64,000 nucleotides of DNA. Origin: Hymenolepis diminuta (Eukaryota; Platyhelminthes; Cestoda; Cyclophyllidea; Hymenolepididae). The position numbers were made by a program, and so were the translations under genes. This document shows, one piece after another, positions 13,229 to 24,146 of the stretch (within the stretch, counting starts at the first letter, position 1; the number at the start of each line of letters is the position of its first letter). The DNA is taken from the NCBI GenBank assembly GCA_900708905.1, contig CAADRB010000012.1:2781394-2845393 (forward strand), written 5' to 3'. The notes under the pieces are model-generated. The model saw nothing but the letters and a program-made list of their open reading frames with translations. It was not told the origin of the DNA and ran no database searches.

Positions 13229-13961
13229 ATGTGGTCCTTATTTGCAGCTTGTGGCTTTTGCTGTTTTTACATTTTTCCTGTTCTTATCTCGGGATACAGT
13301 AAGTTCATCTACTCCTATTTCTAACATTACGTCTTAGTATCCACCCCGGAAACGGTGATCGACAGCATATTAGTCGACATTGCTCCATATATAATCGGTC
13401 AAGGCGATGAATCTGCAACAGTTCTTTCGGTAGAAAATGTTGTCAGATGCGGCCCCATCCTAATAGACGAAATTGTGCTTTCTCCGAGTGTTACTTATGT
13501 TTTAAGCGCATGCATTGCTATGGATAATCTGAAAGTTCGCGTAAAATACGTACGTCAACAGTTCTCTTAAGGAAAGTTAAGTAATGAAAAGATGCATTTG
13601 AGATATTTTATTGGTGTATTATTGCATGCATGCCTAATTGCAAAAGTGACCATTATTTCAATGATAACCTTAATTTATTTATTTACAGTCGATATTTACT
13701 GGCAAGTTAACTGTCAAGCACCTAAAGCTGGTGGCGAATGTGACAGTCGAAACGGGATTATTTCCGAAAGCATATGGAACAACAAAAATCATTGAATGGA
13801 CTGATGCCAAGATAGAGATAACAATAATCCATATTCCTGCGGATATTTTTAAAGAAACGATTGAAAAGCAGTTGACTAAAACCATGAACCAATATCTTGA
13901 TATGTTTATTCAACTTGATAAAAATATTAATCCTTACAACAAAACAATCATATACAAATAA
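13229..13961 (+). CDS. Small secreted protein, TULIP/BPI-like single domain (unannotated three-exon gene)
   Basis: Exons 13,229-13,298, 13,338-13,549 and 13,689-13,961 join in phase to give 184 aa. Both introns are GT-AG; the first is only 39 bp (donor GTAAGT, internal CTAAC, end TCTTAG) and the second 139 bp. The ATG at 13,229 opens a hydrophobic stretch of about 22 residues (rich in F, C, L, I, ending near SGY) that fits a cleavable signal peptide. The mature part starts with a helix-like STPETVIDSILVDIAPYI. Alternating beta-type segments follow (NLKVRVKYSIFTGKLTVKHL, then NVTVETGL and AKIEITIIHI), then a terminal amphipathic helix (FKETIEKQLTKTMNQYLD). This order resembles single-domain TULIP lipid-binding proteins (BPI half-domains, mite group 7 allergens). 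The gene structure is well supported; the family call is an inference from pattern. A role in binding lipids outside cells would follow if it is right. Confidence 0.6.
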
Positions 13962-15055
13962 TGAAATTGTACACATAACCTTTTTACTAATAAGTGATAC
14001 TTATTAATTAAAGAGCCTATCAACTAAATTTCAGACTTCTGGAATATCATCGACATTCGAAGAGATAACGCCTAGTTTGAGAGCAACTAAAGTGCATGGT
14101 AAAACTGGATAAAATCGTTAGTGTCTGCAATTCCTTTCGCAGTATTTAAAACCCATCAAGGCTGATCTGAAAGGGTATATGTCATTGTTGGAAAGCGAGA
14201 TGGAAGCTATTCGGTTATTCCTGGTGCACCGAAATGAGAGGTGTTGGGAAGAGGACGTGGAATGAGGGCAAAAGCAAATATGAGGAGCTCAAGAAGGGCA
14301 AACTCTCAGTCATATCAATGTATTTAACTTGACGTGAGAAATTAGCGCAGTGGTGAAGGAACGCCCCTATCAAGGGAAGGAAGACCATCCATAGATGGGA
14401 ATAAATCTGGTATCTATCTACTAACGTTTTCACAATATTTTTGGAAATATTTAAAAGTTAGTGAGTCTAAAATATTAGTGAAAAGGAATCTCTATAAAAT
14501 TGACTAGAAGCACATTCTGCTAGCCAATCCATAATAATTTGTGTCCATTTATGCTTACTTCTTCATGTTTAATTGAATGTATTAGCCGCCTGGTATCATA
14601 GACCTCAAAGAAAATATGAGAGCTTGATTAAAGGAAGGGAACTGTTAAATAACTATACAATAGATTTATGAAAAGAAAACAATTTGGCTTGAAATTATAA
14701 GGGGATTTCCTCGACTTTCACCTTTTTAAAGACTCACTTATAGGTCAATTCATTTAAAACTGGTTAAAATAAGTGTTTGAGGCATGGTTTAAAATGAAAT
14801 GAAAAAACTTGAGATAATTTTCGAAAAGTGCTGATGTCAATAGAAATCATGTCATGATTGCTGCTAATTTCAACTCTTAACTTAAAACCTAAAATAGCAC
14901 AGTTTCAACTGAAATTCGGGACTTAGTTAGCGAAAAATTGTACTGCACGTCATAATTATTACACTAAATCGTGCACTCATCTGTCTTTCGGAAATCACGC
15001 ATTTTACGAACCACTTATGATTCATGTGATAATGACAGAAATCATACATTTTCAA

Positions 15056-15165
15056 TACTACATAGCAATCATTCGATGTAAGCTAAAGTTTAAAGTTAGT
15101 GTGCTTTGAAACTGTGTATTCGGATTATTTGGGAAAAATACAGCTACTTTTAGGTCAACTAATGA
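15056..15165. repeat. Direct repeat, left copy (pairs with 16,680-16,785)
   Basis: The blocks 'gcaatcatt', 'agctaaagttt', 'aagttagtg' and 'gaaactgtgtattc' recur in the same order at 16,680-16,785. The pair flanks the gypsy gag/protease remnant at 15.2-16.2 kb and may be its old LTR edges or a duplicated target. Confidence 0.6.
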
Positions 15166-15189
15166 GCGTGGTTTCCTTATCGTAAAATC

Positions 15190-16190
15190 TAATATTTTGA
15201 CCTTCTTCGAGCTTGTTTTTCGATTCTCTCACTTGAGTCACAGCGGATTTTTCGCCAAGGATTTTCGTCTTACTAATCGGGACTCAGAAGATCCAACTCA
15301 GTTGGAGTTGTTACGAAGCATTTTGCAGTCAATTGCTGATCATCATAACAAAATTGACAGTCAAGTTCACCTTCCAATTTCAGGGTGCCACTAGATACGT
15401 TTCAGGCCATATAGTTTGTCCCCTTCACTACTGGACAGTCCAAGGTTCCCATGATTTACTTGAGATAAAAGTGATGTCGGAGGCAGTGTCTAGTTGCAAC
15501 TTGACTTTCTTATCCTCACTCATCAAGGTTACTGATATAACGTAGGAAACTAGAAATTCGATAGTAATTTCTCAGAGCAACCAATCTAGGAAAGCCGATG
15601 ATATAGCAACTTAACACAGAAGTCAATAACCCACAGCAGAATACAAGGTAAATTATGGCAAACGCGCGTGTATAAACGAAACTAAAACCCAGTCGGTATC
15701 GGCTTAAACAAACTGGGATAATTACAGAGTCTTTTTTGTCAGTGAGGAAGTAAGAAGGAACCTAAAAGTTTATTTATAGAAGAAATATTAAGAGGGGAGG
15801 AAAATAATAATTTTTCTTCTAGCAGTTACAACCTGTCGCCTTTAGGAACTTCTGCCTTCATAAGTTAAACTGACAACGCCGAATAAATTGAAAATCCAGA
15901 AGGCTTTCCAGCCATATTAGTTTTCTTTAAACGATCCTTCGTACCGCTTCGACATTTCCCTATTTTATATCTTTTCTTTCCACAGACAATACAAATGTGA
16001 TTTCTATAAGAACAATCTCTGCAATAGCATGAAGATGGGAGTTTCTTGTTTAAAATACCATCTTATCTCTTCCTATTGAACTGTTATGTGATTCTTCTGA
16101 AATAATCATGTTTACTGACCTTCTGATGGATCATAGTTGTGTCACTCAGGACGGTGTCCATTCGTCGACATTTATCACCTAAATCCCGTC
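15190..16190 (-). mobile_element. Decayed Ty3/gypsy gag zinc knuckle and protease remnant, split by a solo LTR
   Basis: Reading the minus strand, a gag-like segment (16,185-16,120) leads into a double cysteine cluster at 16,030-15,931 (C-Y-C-R-D-C, then C-I-V-C-G-K-K-R-Y-K-I-G-K-C), a zinc knuckle with Y where the family has H. After the inserted LTR, 15,527-15,360 resembles the retroviral-type aspartic protease, with LQLDTAS at 15,499-15,479 as the active-site motif. Further down, 15,260-15,199 matches a segment upstream of the reverse transcriptase at 12.2 kb. Stops are present in gag and after the protease, so it is inactive. The order gag - zinc knuckle - protease is the Ty3/gypsy order. 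Confidence 0.75.
15533..15824 (-). mobile_element. Solo LTR, family A, copy 2, with 5-bp target duplication
   Basis: A 292-bp unit with TG...CA ends (on the plus strand it starts TGATATAACG and ends TTCTAGCA). It is flanked exactly by GTTAC at 15,528-15,532 and again at 15,825-15,829. A 5-bp target duplication is typical of LTR retrotransposons. It has no coding capacity and matches 7-302 and 28,057-28,354. It is inserted between the zinc knuckle and protease parts of an older gypsy remnant; the two flanks are continuous in reading frame once the LTR and one duplication are ignored. With no internal region, it is a solo LTR left by recombination. Confidence 0.85.
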
Positions 16191-16679
16191 AGGTGATATC
16201 AGAAATTTTTTCAACCATATTAAGAAGTTTTATACAGACATCTGCTTAGAAGTATCCTCTCAGGCCAAAAAGGAACATAAGGCACGTAAATTAATCGTTT
16301 GTAGTAGATTTGAAGTCCTATTATTCAAATTTTTCATTTATCAGTGTAACATAATCAATCCAATCCTCGTCAGACCTCTTATATACTGATAGTAACAGAA
16401 CGTTACAAAATTAGAGTATTTTCTCCGTAAATTGTATGAAGGATTTACTGGGAGACATTATGCATACCTTTTGCAATCCATGCTCCTTTTACCTTTTCAA
16501 TTCTGACTGAATTTGGTGCTCCTGATTTCATTTCAAGATTAACTACAGTGAGGGCTTTCGCAGGAGAATTGAGGATTTTCACATCTCGTCATTTATTATT
16601 TATCCAGGGGGATGATAAAATAGAAAGATGTACACATGTAGAGTATGTTGTCGTGAAAGAAGGGCACGAAAATGCCTGA

Positions 16680-16785
16680 CAATACAAAGCAATCATTTTA
16701 TATGAGCTAAAGTTTGAAGTTAGTGAGCTTAGAAACTGTGTATTCAGACTGTTTTAAAAAAACCGCAAATTTTAAGACAATGAAA
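16680..16785. repeat. Direct repeat, right copy (pairs with 15,056-15,165)
   Basis: See the left copy: same blocks in the same order, about 1.6 kb apart, bracketing the gypsy gag/protease remnant. Confidence 0.6.
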
Positions 16786-17780
16786 CCATAATGACTGTGT
16801 TTTCTGAATGTAAAGCTCGGTCACCACGCAACTGATTTTCAAATCATATCTTGAGTGAGACTGGATTTTTGCATTTAACTAACAAATGTTTAAATCTCTT
16901 ATTTCATTCTATCACAATAACCAAATTCTGTGAAAGAGGAAACTTTCGATAATGTGGTGATGATATTAAAAGTGAACTTATTTGAAAAATGAAAATGCTT
17001 CTTTATATCTTCGGTGGCAGATAATCTGCATATCATCTGCTTAATTAGTAATCCATGTCACTTTGCAGCTTTCTCCATTTTTAGTTCATCAAAGTCAATC
17101 AATCAACTCTAAGAGCGAGACAGAAGGAGACATTATTGAGCTACGCTGCGTTCATAACTATGAAATCGGAATAGTCTTCATCAAAAGAACGTGCAAATAA
17201 CAAATAGCCACCCGGTAAAAGTAGGAAGTCTTGGTGAATGGGAAAACGAGACAGAAAACTGCTGAAAAGACAGGATCGATACATATTCTATTTGATTCGA
17301 GTCGCAAACAATACGCAAAATATCTACTTGTTCAAAGCTACTAGAGCGCTGCAAGGAAAGGGCGCCGAAGAAACTGCATACATTTGTCAGAGAATGATAG
17401 ATTTAACTTACCTATTCACTTCCTATTAGTTTCGTAACTAAATATGACATTCAATCAATTTATTCCTTAGGGTATTCAAATCGCTTTCCATATGAACTGA
17501 AGCACGTAGTATGAAAGTTAGGATGCAGGTTCCTTACAAAGTTGCCTTCTGTTTTTTAATGTTTTGCGGAGTGAACTATGGTCAGAACTTCCGCTGTTGT
17601 TGTTCAGAAACTAAATTTGATCGTGACAATGATTCAATGACTGTGTGTTTGTTCATGAGATGTTTTGCGCTGATTAGTGAAATTAACATAGACTGATGTC
17701 AGCAACCCTTTGTCGGCCTGTCTGGATTGCGGAGTAGTTCGTGACCCCTGAAATGGGTCATCTACAAATAAGTAGACTAT

Positions 17781-17833
17781 TACATATATTTATATCAATA
17801 TCTATATATATATATATATATATAGATATATAT
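17781..17833. repeat. TA-rich microsatellite forming a palindrome
   Basis: A (TA)n run flanked by ATATCT on the left and AGATAT on the right, so the whole unit is self-complementary and could extrude as a hairpin. Confidence 0.75.
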
Positions 17834-18154
17834 CAATACCTTGAAAACGAAATTGAAATGGTGAGCTATAGATTATGAGCAGCATTGTAGGAGAATTCAT
17901 TTGAATCTGTTAGAGTTTCGTACTACCAATCTGAAGTAATGGCTATTTGATTTCATATTTCTAAACATTCTGCGGATTTGTTGATTTTGTTGTTTTTATA
18001 TATTTAAACAACTGATTGGAGGCATAATCAGTTATTGTGGCTCATTGAGCATCCAAGGTAAGAGAAATATACAAAACGTCCTCTTCCGGAAAGGAAAAAA
18101 TTTCTGATGAGTTTACATTGAAGCATACTGGCTGGTCATGAGCTTTGGCTGGCA

Positions 18155-18162
18155 TATATAAG
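18155..18162 (+). promoter_or_regulatory. TATA-box-like site
   Basis: TATATAAG within 'ggcatatataaggtac', followed about 30 bases later by 'catcaacttcac', which could be an initiator. No coding exon was recognised downstream, so it may belong to a decayed LTR or be chance in AT-rich DNA. Confidence 0.2.
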
Positions 18163-19993
18163 GTACAAAGCACGTCTAGACCATCAACTTCACTATTGTG
18201 CAATTCAGCATAGTTTTGACCGTGTATTCTCTCTCATTATTCTTACTTCATAGGTTTTCTTTCTTGTTACCGTAGTTTAGTCTTCGTGTACGTTTGTGGT
18301 CCCCCGCTCAACATATGGCCTTTCAATAATTGGAAGGACTGGGTGTCTACTTATGGCCTCTAAAAACAATGTGATTTTGTTAAAGAGTCTTATACTGGGA
18401 TAACACATTCCTGGCTTCCTCCGCACTCTTTACCCCATAAAAATTTGGTTTGTGTTTCAATCTTAAGTCAGACTTACTGGTACAAGTAACAGCAGTAAAT
18501 ATTATTAATGCATCCCAACAATAATGGTTCAATATATCAACTCAATACAGTCGTCTAACTTGGTTCAACTTTATTTGTCACATGATCTCTATCCAGATGT
18601 TCAAATCTTAAATCTTTTTTGATATCCACCGCTTCCTGAAAATTGTCGCTATTGCAGCATGTTAGTCGAAAGTTTCTTGTATCTCTCTTACTCATAGATT
18701 TTGTGTGACATCGCCATTTGCTCACCTTGTTTTCGAAGAAGAGGAAGTTAGGTGGGAGAGTGGGAGGCTTACATATCTTAAGTCAATTAGGGGTTCATCT
18801 CATAAATGCGTAGATTAGCGCGTGGATTTCCGCATAGTTGGGATCATAGTTCAAATGAAAGAAAGGCGTTCTAAATGATCGTCCGATCTATCGAAGAAGA
18901 GATGATCGAAGATACCAATGTAAATCCCCTTATCGCCAAAACAGAGGGAAATAGGAGAGGTGTTTCGTTAAACCCGTCTTAAAAGTAGATATTGATTTAT
19001 TTTAAGTTCTTGTAATAATTAAAGTCAATGAAACACTCCATAGCACCTTCTCCTGCTAATTTTCCTGAAATTCAGACCAACGTTTTTCTCGAATCCGTCT
19101 CCAGTTTCAAACCGAAAATGACTCTAGAAGACGTTAGTTTATCTAATTCAGTTTTAGTCATCCGTATGTTGCTGAATCTTTTTTCTAAATCCTAAAGTGC
19201 AAAACTGTTCATACGTGCCTTCTGAAGTTATGTATACGGTAGAAACACATTGCGTTTAAATCCTCACCATGCTCACTCAAATATGTGTCAATGTTCTGCA
19301 TCAGATACTCAGGCCATCTTTGACCATGAAATGAAAATTTACTCCTGTTCATCCCTGAATGACAGTGACACTCCATTCCACGATTTTTTTGATAAATTTT
19401 GCATCGAATTCCACCTCCCCAGAGTCAATCCATTATTGAACAAAGGCGAAACGCATGTCACGGTTTTGAATTTTCCAAAATGTCAGAAGAGTTGAATGAC
19501 CTTTAGAAGTAACCTTTATAAAAAAATCAGCTTTAACATACCCTAAATCTGAGTTAATTTTTTAGATTTTTTGTTAAATAGATCACAAGTTCTTTAACAC
19601 CATTGAAGGTATGAAAAAAATCAGTTAGCCAAGAGTATTTTCATATATTCGATATTACCTGTTTGTACAGGTAGGACAGTGATTAATATGCCTGTCTGCA
19701 GAGTCAGGTCCATCAGTGCACAACTAGTGAGAACAATAGTTAACTGCGCTAATAAGTTTGTTTAATAAAAGGAAGAGGGTGCAGAATTCGAGTTTTACGC
19801 CAGGAGGACTCCACGATGCTATGAGAAATGAGTATTGCAAAGTGATTTTCTAAATAGACTCGGAAGGTAACTAATACAAACTGGGGAGTTTGTCAAAGCC
19901 CATTAAAATACAAAACTTCAAATTGCTAAATATCCATATTTTGCGTGATCTTCGTTATGCTTGATGATCGATTTGTATGCCTATAAAATGTAA

Positions 19994-20453
19994 TGCTTGT
20001 CGTAGTTAAGGTAACAATTAACGGCTAACAGTTAACACTAGTTCTTGAGCAGAAGATCAAGAGCTGACTAGGTCAAAATGTATTCATCAGGTCACAGTCA
20101 GAGTTCGGGCGAGTAAGCGAGAGATAAGGAATAAAGGCGATGAGAGGGCAGGGTAGGAGCAGGTTTATGACTAGCGTGTGTCTGCGAGTGCCCCAGTGGA
20201 AATACAAGGACAGTTTGTGGGGGGTCACTTGGACAAGGACGCGCGTAAGATAGGGGTACTGATGTACTTTCATCTGAAACGGGAGAGTTCAAGAAAAAGG
20301 AGAGTCGGAGAATTGGTGTAGATATGAGAGATAGGGGTTTGAGTCATAGAGCATAAAGGTATCACAGTGACTTCGTGGGCGAGAAACCGAATTACTTTCA
20401 TAGAGGATACGAATAAAGAGTAATTTTGGGATAGCATAGAGGATCATATTTCA
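19994..20453 (+). mobile_element. Solo LTR, family B, best-preserved copy
   Basis: A 460-bp unit that starts TGCTTGTCG and ends ATTTCA, with AATAAA at 20,412 near the right end. It is flanked by TGTAA on the left and TGTCA on the right, a target duplication with one change. It matches 3,270-3,705 on the same strand and the gap-containing copy at 4,404-4,880 on the other. No gag or pol is adjacent. Confidence 0.65.
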
Positions 20454-22094
20454 TGTCAATTTAGATGTTAAAATATACATGATGTAATAATGTCGAATTG
20501 TCCACTCTGGCGTGTGGTTCAAAGTTGACATGTTCATTACAATTCTGGTGAAATAATTCCCTAAGTGAAAGAAGGAAGTGCTTGAATATTTGGGGTTTTA
20601 TTAAAAAAAGAAGGCTCAAAAATTGGTTATCCAGATATGCGTGTGGACATATAAGTTGAATTGTATTTAGGTGTATAAAGTTCTTATCGCGAGACATGAT
20701 TTGCACTCTTTCTAAGACGTCTCAGTAATGAGCCACTAAGGGTAAAACTTAGGATAGCTACACATTCAGCCACACTTGTCACTAAAGTGCCAATCTCATT
20801 GCGTTCTCAGACTCGAAAGATTGAGACGTGGTGGAAACTTCTATTGAGGTTAGGCACAAAACAGAGTTGTGTTCCAGGGAGTCTGTTTCACATAATTCTA
20901 AGCGAATTCATAGACAAATTGGAGTTTTTAGGAAATGCTTTATGTTCTGGATGCGAGACAGAATAAAAAATTCTACCATTTCGAGAGACCGCTGAAAATA
21001 TGGTCAGTGACACATCATTCCATTATATTCATAGGAAAATGAAAAGATAATGTGACTTTAAGAAAATGGATCGTTCTGGAATAAATTGATGCTTACAAAG
21101 TCATCAGCGTACTTACGAGGGGGATATTCGTTTACAAACCTCCAACACATTGAGCCATATCGTCAAAATTGTTTCTCTGTGAACATTATGTAAAAAGTTC
21201 ACGTTGTAGAAACGTTTCCACTATCGTGAGTTTATAGAAAATATGAGCCATGTACTCTTTAAATTTCATGCTTTTGTAATTGGTATAAGTCGAGAGATGG
21301 CTAACAATGCTTCCGACGAGTTTCATATGGACGCGATCTGAAGCATCTGTAGAACATGCCCGTCAAAAAAATATCTTATTAGAGCGTTGACTTCAATTTC
21401 AAAACTTTCTTACTCAATACCACTCCAGCGGTGTCCTTAATCTCTCGCCTTTGAGATGGTTAACTAAAAATAACAAGTAAAATAAGTAGAGGAGCGAAGA
21501 TAGTACTATTTCTGCATGGGCTATTTATGAAGGTGTAACAGATCTGCGTGTTTTAGAGAACAATAGCTACAGACAGATTAAGAATTACCATCATTTGTCC
21601 GCTGAACTTCAATTTTGAAAAAATTTATAACATTTACTTTCACCTAAATTCATTTTATCTCTTCTCAATGCAAATGCTCTTCCATTCTATATTCTCAAAT
21701 TTTTTCGCATTATTAGGTAGTGTTTATAATTTAAGATGACATCAAGATCATTTGGGATAGATTACTGTTCCGACTGGATAGCAACTAGTTTGTTTCCATA
21801 AATGTCTAAATTTATCCACAAAAATCACTGCAAACAACTTAGTAATAGCTCTCTAAACAGCAAGAATGTGGACTTAATCAAAACGCGATTGAACTGAAAC
21901 CGCGCAACGTCTAAATCGGAGCTTAAGTCGTAAGAAAGGGAAATGAGCGAAATTAAATAAAAATATGACCCCAAATAACAAGGATTCTCAAGAATGAGAA
22001 ACATCCATTTACTGCTAATTGAATTTCATGTTAAATTCGTAAAATAAATACAGAATAACAATATGTTACAAATGGAAAAAATAAATTTAATCTA
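20454..22094. other. Intergenic stretch, nothing recognised
   Basis: AT-rich, with no convincing exon, RNA gene or shared repeat. Confidence 0.45.
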
Positions 22095-22100
22095 GTGAGT

Positions 22101-22358
22101 ATGTTACACTGCGGATATTTCGTGAATTTCGATTTATTTAAAATTATAAAATCTCGATTTAATAATGCAAATTACAGAGATTTTGCAAAAAAGTTTAATT
22201 TGCCTTCATGCACGTACGGGAATATAATAAAAAATCTATATAATCGGGATATTATGGCCATTTTAATTAAATTTACGAGGGCATTAAAGACACACAGAAA
22301 GACTCTTTGTATATATGAGGTAATAGAAAATTTTTTAAGGAATTCACCGTATGATTAG
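22101..22358 (+). CDS. Candidate exon or small ORF, possibly Death-domain-like
   Basis: An 86-codon frame from ATG to TAG. An acceptor-like 'aatctag' ends at 22,094, just upstream, so this could also be a 3' terminal exon. The translation is helix-rich, with NYRDFAKKFNLP early and KTLCIYEVIENFLRN near the end. That spacing recalls a Death domain (W/Y-R-D-x-A-x-x-L-G early, T-x-x-x-L-x-x-x-L late). The conserved tryptophan is replaced by Y. It lies about 0.9 kb upstream of the CDK9-like fragment on the same strand, but I saw no splice phase linking them. It could be a chance frame. Confidence 0.3.
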   Translation: MLHCGYFVNFDLFKIIKSRFNNANYRDFAKKFNLPSCTYGNIIKNLYNRDIMAILIKFTRALKTHRKTLCIYEVIENFLRNSPYD

Positions 22359-23229
22359 TGACATCGAAGATTTATTTAAAATTAACGCCTGAAGGATCAG
22401 CCCTTTAAAAATCCATCTTCAGATAAATTGATAGAAGGTTTTACTCCCTAGATAACCAAATAGTTTGTGTCCAACGCTTAAGATATTGCATAGCTTAATG
22501 GAATGTGTATGCAGGTGATTAAATTTCGGCTCAAAATACTTTTTTCCGAATATAATCTAATAAACCGCATTTTTCTCTTTCACTTTTACCTGGCGAACTT
22601 ATAAATATGCTTACGAGCTCATTATAACATAATCAAAGTTTTTACCAACTTCATCCTAATTATTACTCATATGTTATTTATTAGGGCAAATCGTATTGCT
22701 AAATCGTATAGAATCATACACCTTCTGTGTAATCTACTGTGATTTTTCACTATGTGATTTTGTTTACTACTGAGTCGCTTTCATCTGAGGTTTAACTCTA
22801 AGTGATAAGTGAAATAACCAATGGTTGGAAATAATAGCAAAACCTAACACCTCCAGTGACTTATAGGCATGTTCGTCATATTATCATTAATGCCGAATTC
22901 ATTTAAGCAAACTGCAACTTTATGATGACATAAAAAAATTTCGACGTTAACCCATTAATCAGAGCGATAATGAAGTACTCTATTTACTCGATAAATTCAA
23001 TAACGTTAAAATTGCTGCGATATTAATATAATGATATTAGTGGCGGATTATATCAACAATATGGTTGATATAATGCTAATGTATAATGACATCTTTATGT
23101 ATAATATGGTATTTTTGTGAAATCGCCTTTCATTATTAAATATTGTAATGAGTATTTCCTGACCTCGTTTGTTTTCAAGCTTCAATAAGCGGTAATTTGA
23201 GCGGTATTATTGGTTTATGGTTTTAGAGA

Positions 23230-23740
23230 ATGTACACACATATAGCTTCGAAACAAATCGATGGAACAAAAGATTTAATAATGCGCAAGTTCAAAGAAAG
23301 CAAAGATTTGAGTAAATCCTTAAGAATACCAGAAAATTGTGATTATATAGACAAAAACAGGCAATTTGGATCAGGCGCATACGGAGATGTTACATTGGCA
23401 AGAAGTCCGCGAAATAATGAACTTGTGGTGCTTAAAAGTGTTGAAAATCAATTTGAATGCATACTTCGTTTATCCATTGTCCGCGAGTTGTGCGCTTTAA
23501 GTCAATTCGATCATCAAAACGTTCTAAAAATGTTGAACATTTGTTGTGAAGAACGTAAGGGATATTTAATGTTTCATTTTTAGTTATTAGAAATGGGAAG
23601 ACGTATCCCAAATTTACATTAGTACTTGAGTTATGCTGTTGTAACCTTAGCCAGTTCATACTTAGCAGTATTGAATACCAAGAAGCTCACTCCAAGAGCA
23701 TTATTCAGCATATTTTGCAAGGCTTAGAACACGTTCACAG
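23230..23740 (+). CDS. CDK9-like protein kinase, N-terminal half only (divergent, truncated)
   Basis: Exons 23,230-23,554 and 23,584-23,740 are joined over a 29-bp GT-AG intron (donor GTAAGG, end TTTTTAG). The joined frame shows kinase subdomains I to V in order: glycine loop GSGAYGDV, beta-3 lysine in VVLKSVE, alpha-C glutamate in SIVRELCAL, DHQNVLKMLNIC, hinge FTLVLELCCCNLSQFI, and alpha-E SIIQHILQGLEHVHR. The insert between LNIC and the hinge (about 13 residues) matches the position and length of the CDK9 insert. The PITALRE-type alpha-C helix reads RLSIVRE. After alpha-E there is a good donor (GTAAGTAA at 23,741), but no H-R-D or D-F-G exon was found downstream. The start ATG follows an acceptor-like TTTTAG by three bases, so cis- or trans-splicing just before it is possible. 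CDK9 is the kinase of P-TEFb; this copy looks like a diverged paralogue or gene fragment. Confidence 0.7.
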
Positions 23741-23945
23741 GTAAGTAAGCGCAATTTTGTTAGCTTTTTAATTTCAAATAATTTAAAACGTGAAACATTC
23801 AAGAATATTTTATTTTTTCGTGGGTTTAATTACCTTAAACCCATGAAATTAAATTGGATACTTGATTAAATCTCTGCACCAAGACGAAAATAATTCCTTT
23901 TTAACCATCATCTCATGTTGATACCATCATCTTTTTTTTACTTAG

Positions 23946-24146
23946 CAACTTAATTTGATCTCACAAGGAATGCTTGAGAAAGCACTCGAGGAATTGGGAA
24001 AGTCTCTAGGACTTTATCCGCATTACAATGAGGTGAAAGCTAAGCTGGTAAAAGAGTGGAAAGAGAATGAAGTCGACGACGCAGAAGTTGATACACTTTC
24101 CATGCAGGAATTTCTGCGACTCGAACGACTTTGCGCCACCAAGTGA
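23946..24146 (+). CDS. Isolated terminal exon, TPR-like helical pair, gene unknown
   Basis: Open from an acceptor (polypyrimidine tract and ACTTAG ending at 23,945) to a TGA at 24,144-24,146, giving 66 codons. The start of the translation (LISQGMLEKALEELGKSLGL, then YPHYNEVKAKLVKEW) has the spacing of one tetratricopeptide repeat, with an acidic tail. It needs phase 0 from the exon before. The kinase exon ending at 23,740 leaves two bases over, and joining them gives a stop after about five codons, so they are probably not one transcript unless a frameshift or a missing exon intervenes. Not recognised as any named family. Confidence 0.45.
   Translation, partial: QLNLISQGMLEKALEELGKSLGLYPHYNEVKAKLVKEWKENEVDDAEVDTLSMQEFLRLERLCATK

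Larger units (their letters stand above)
16786..19993. other. Intergenic stretch; one TA palindrome and one TATA-type site, no gene recognised
   Basis: Open frames at 17,238-17,429, 17,511-17,696 and 19,250-19,495 are short, lack family resemblance and have no clear splice sites. A TA-rich palindrome (17,781-17,833) and a TATA-box-like site (18,155) are listed separately. Confidence 0.45.

Noticed and set aside
13026..13337. 103-codon plus-strand ORF overlapping exon 1 of the TULIP-like gene
   Set aside because: It runs through the 39-bp intron and lies in another frame than the one that joins exons 2 and 3.
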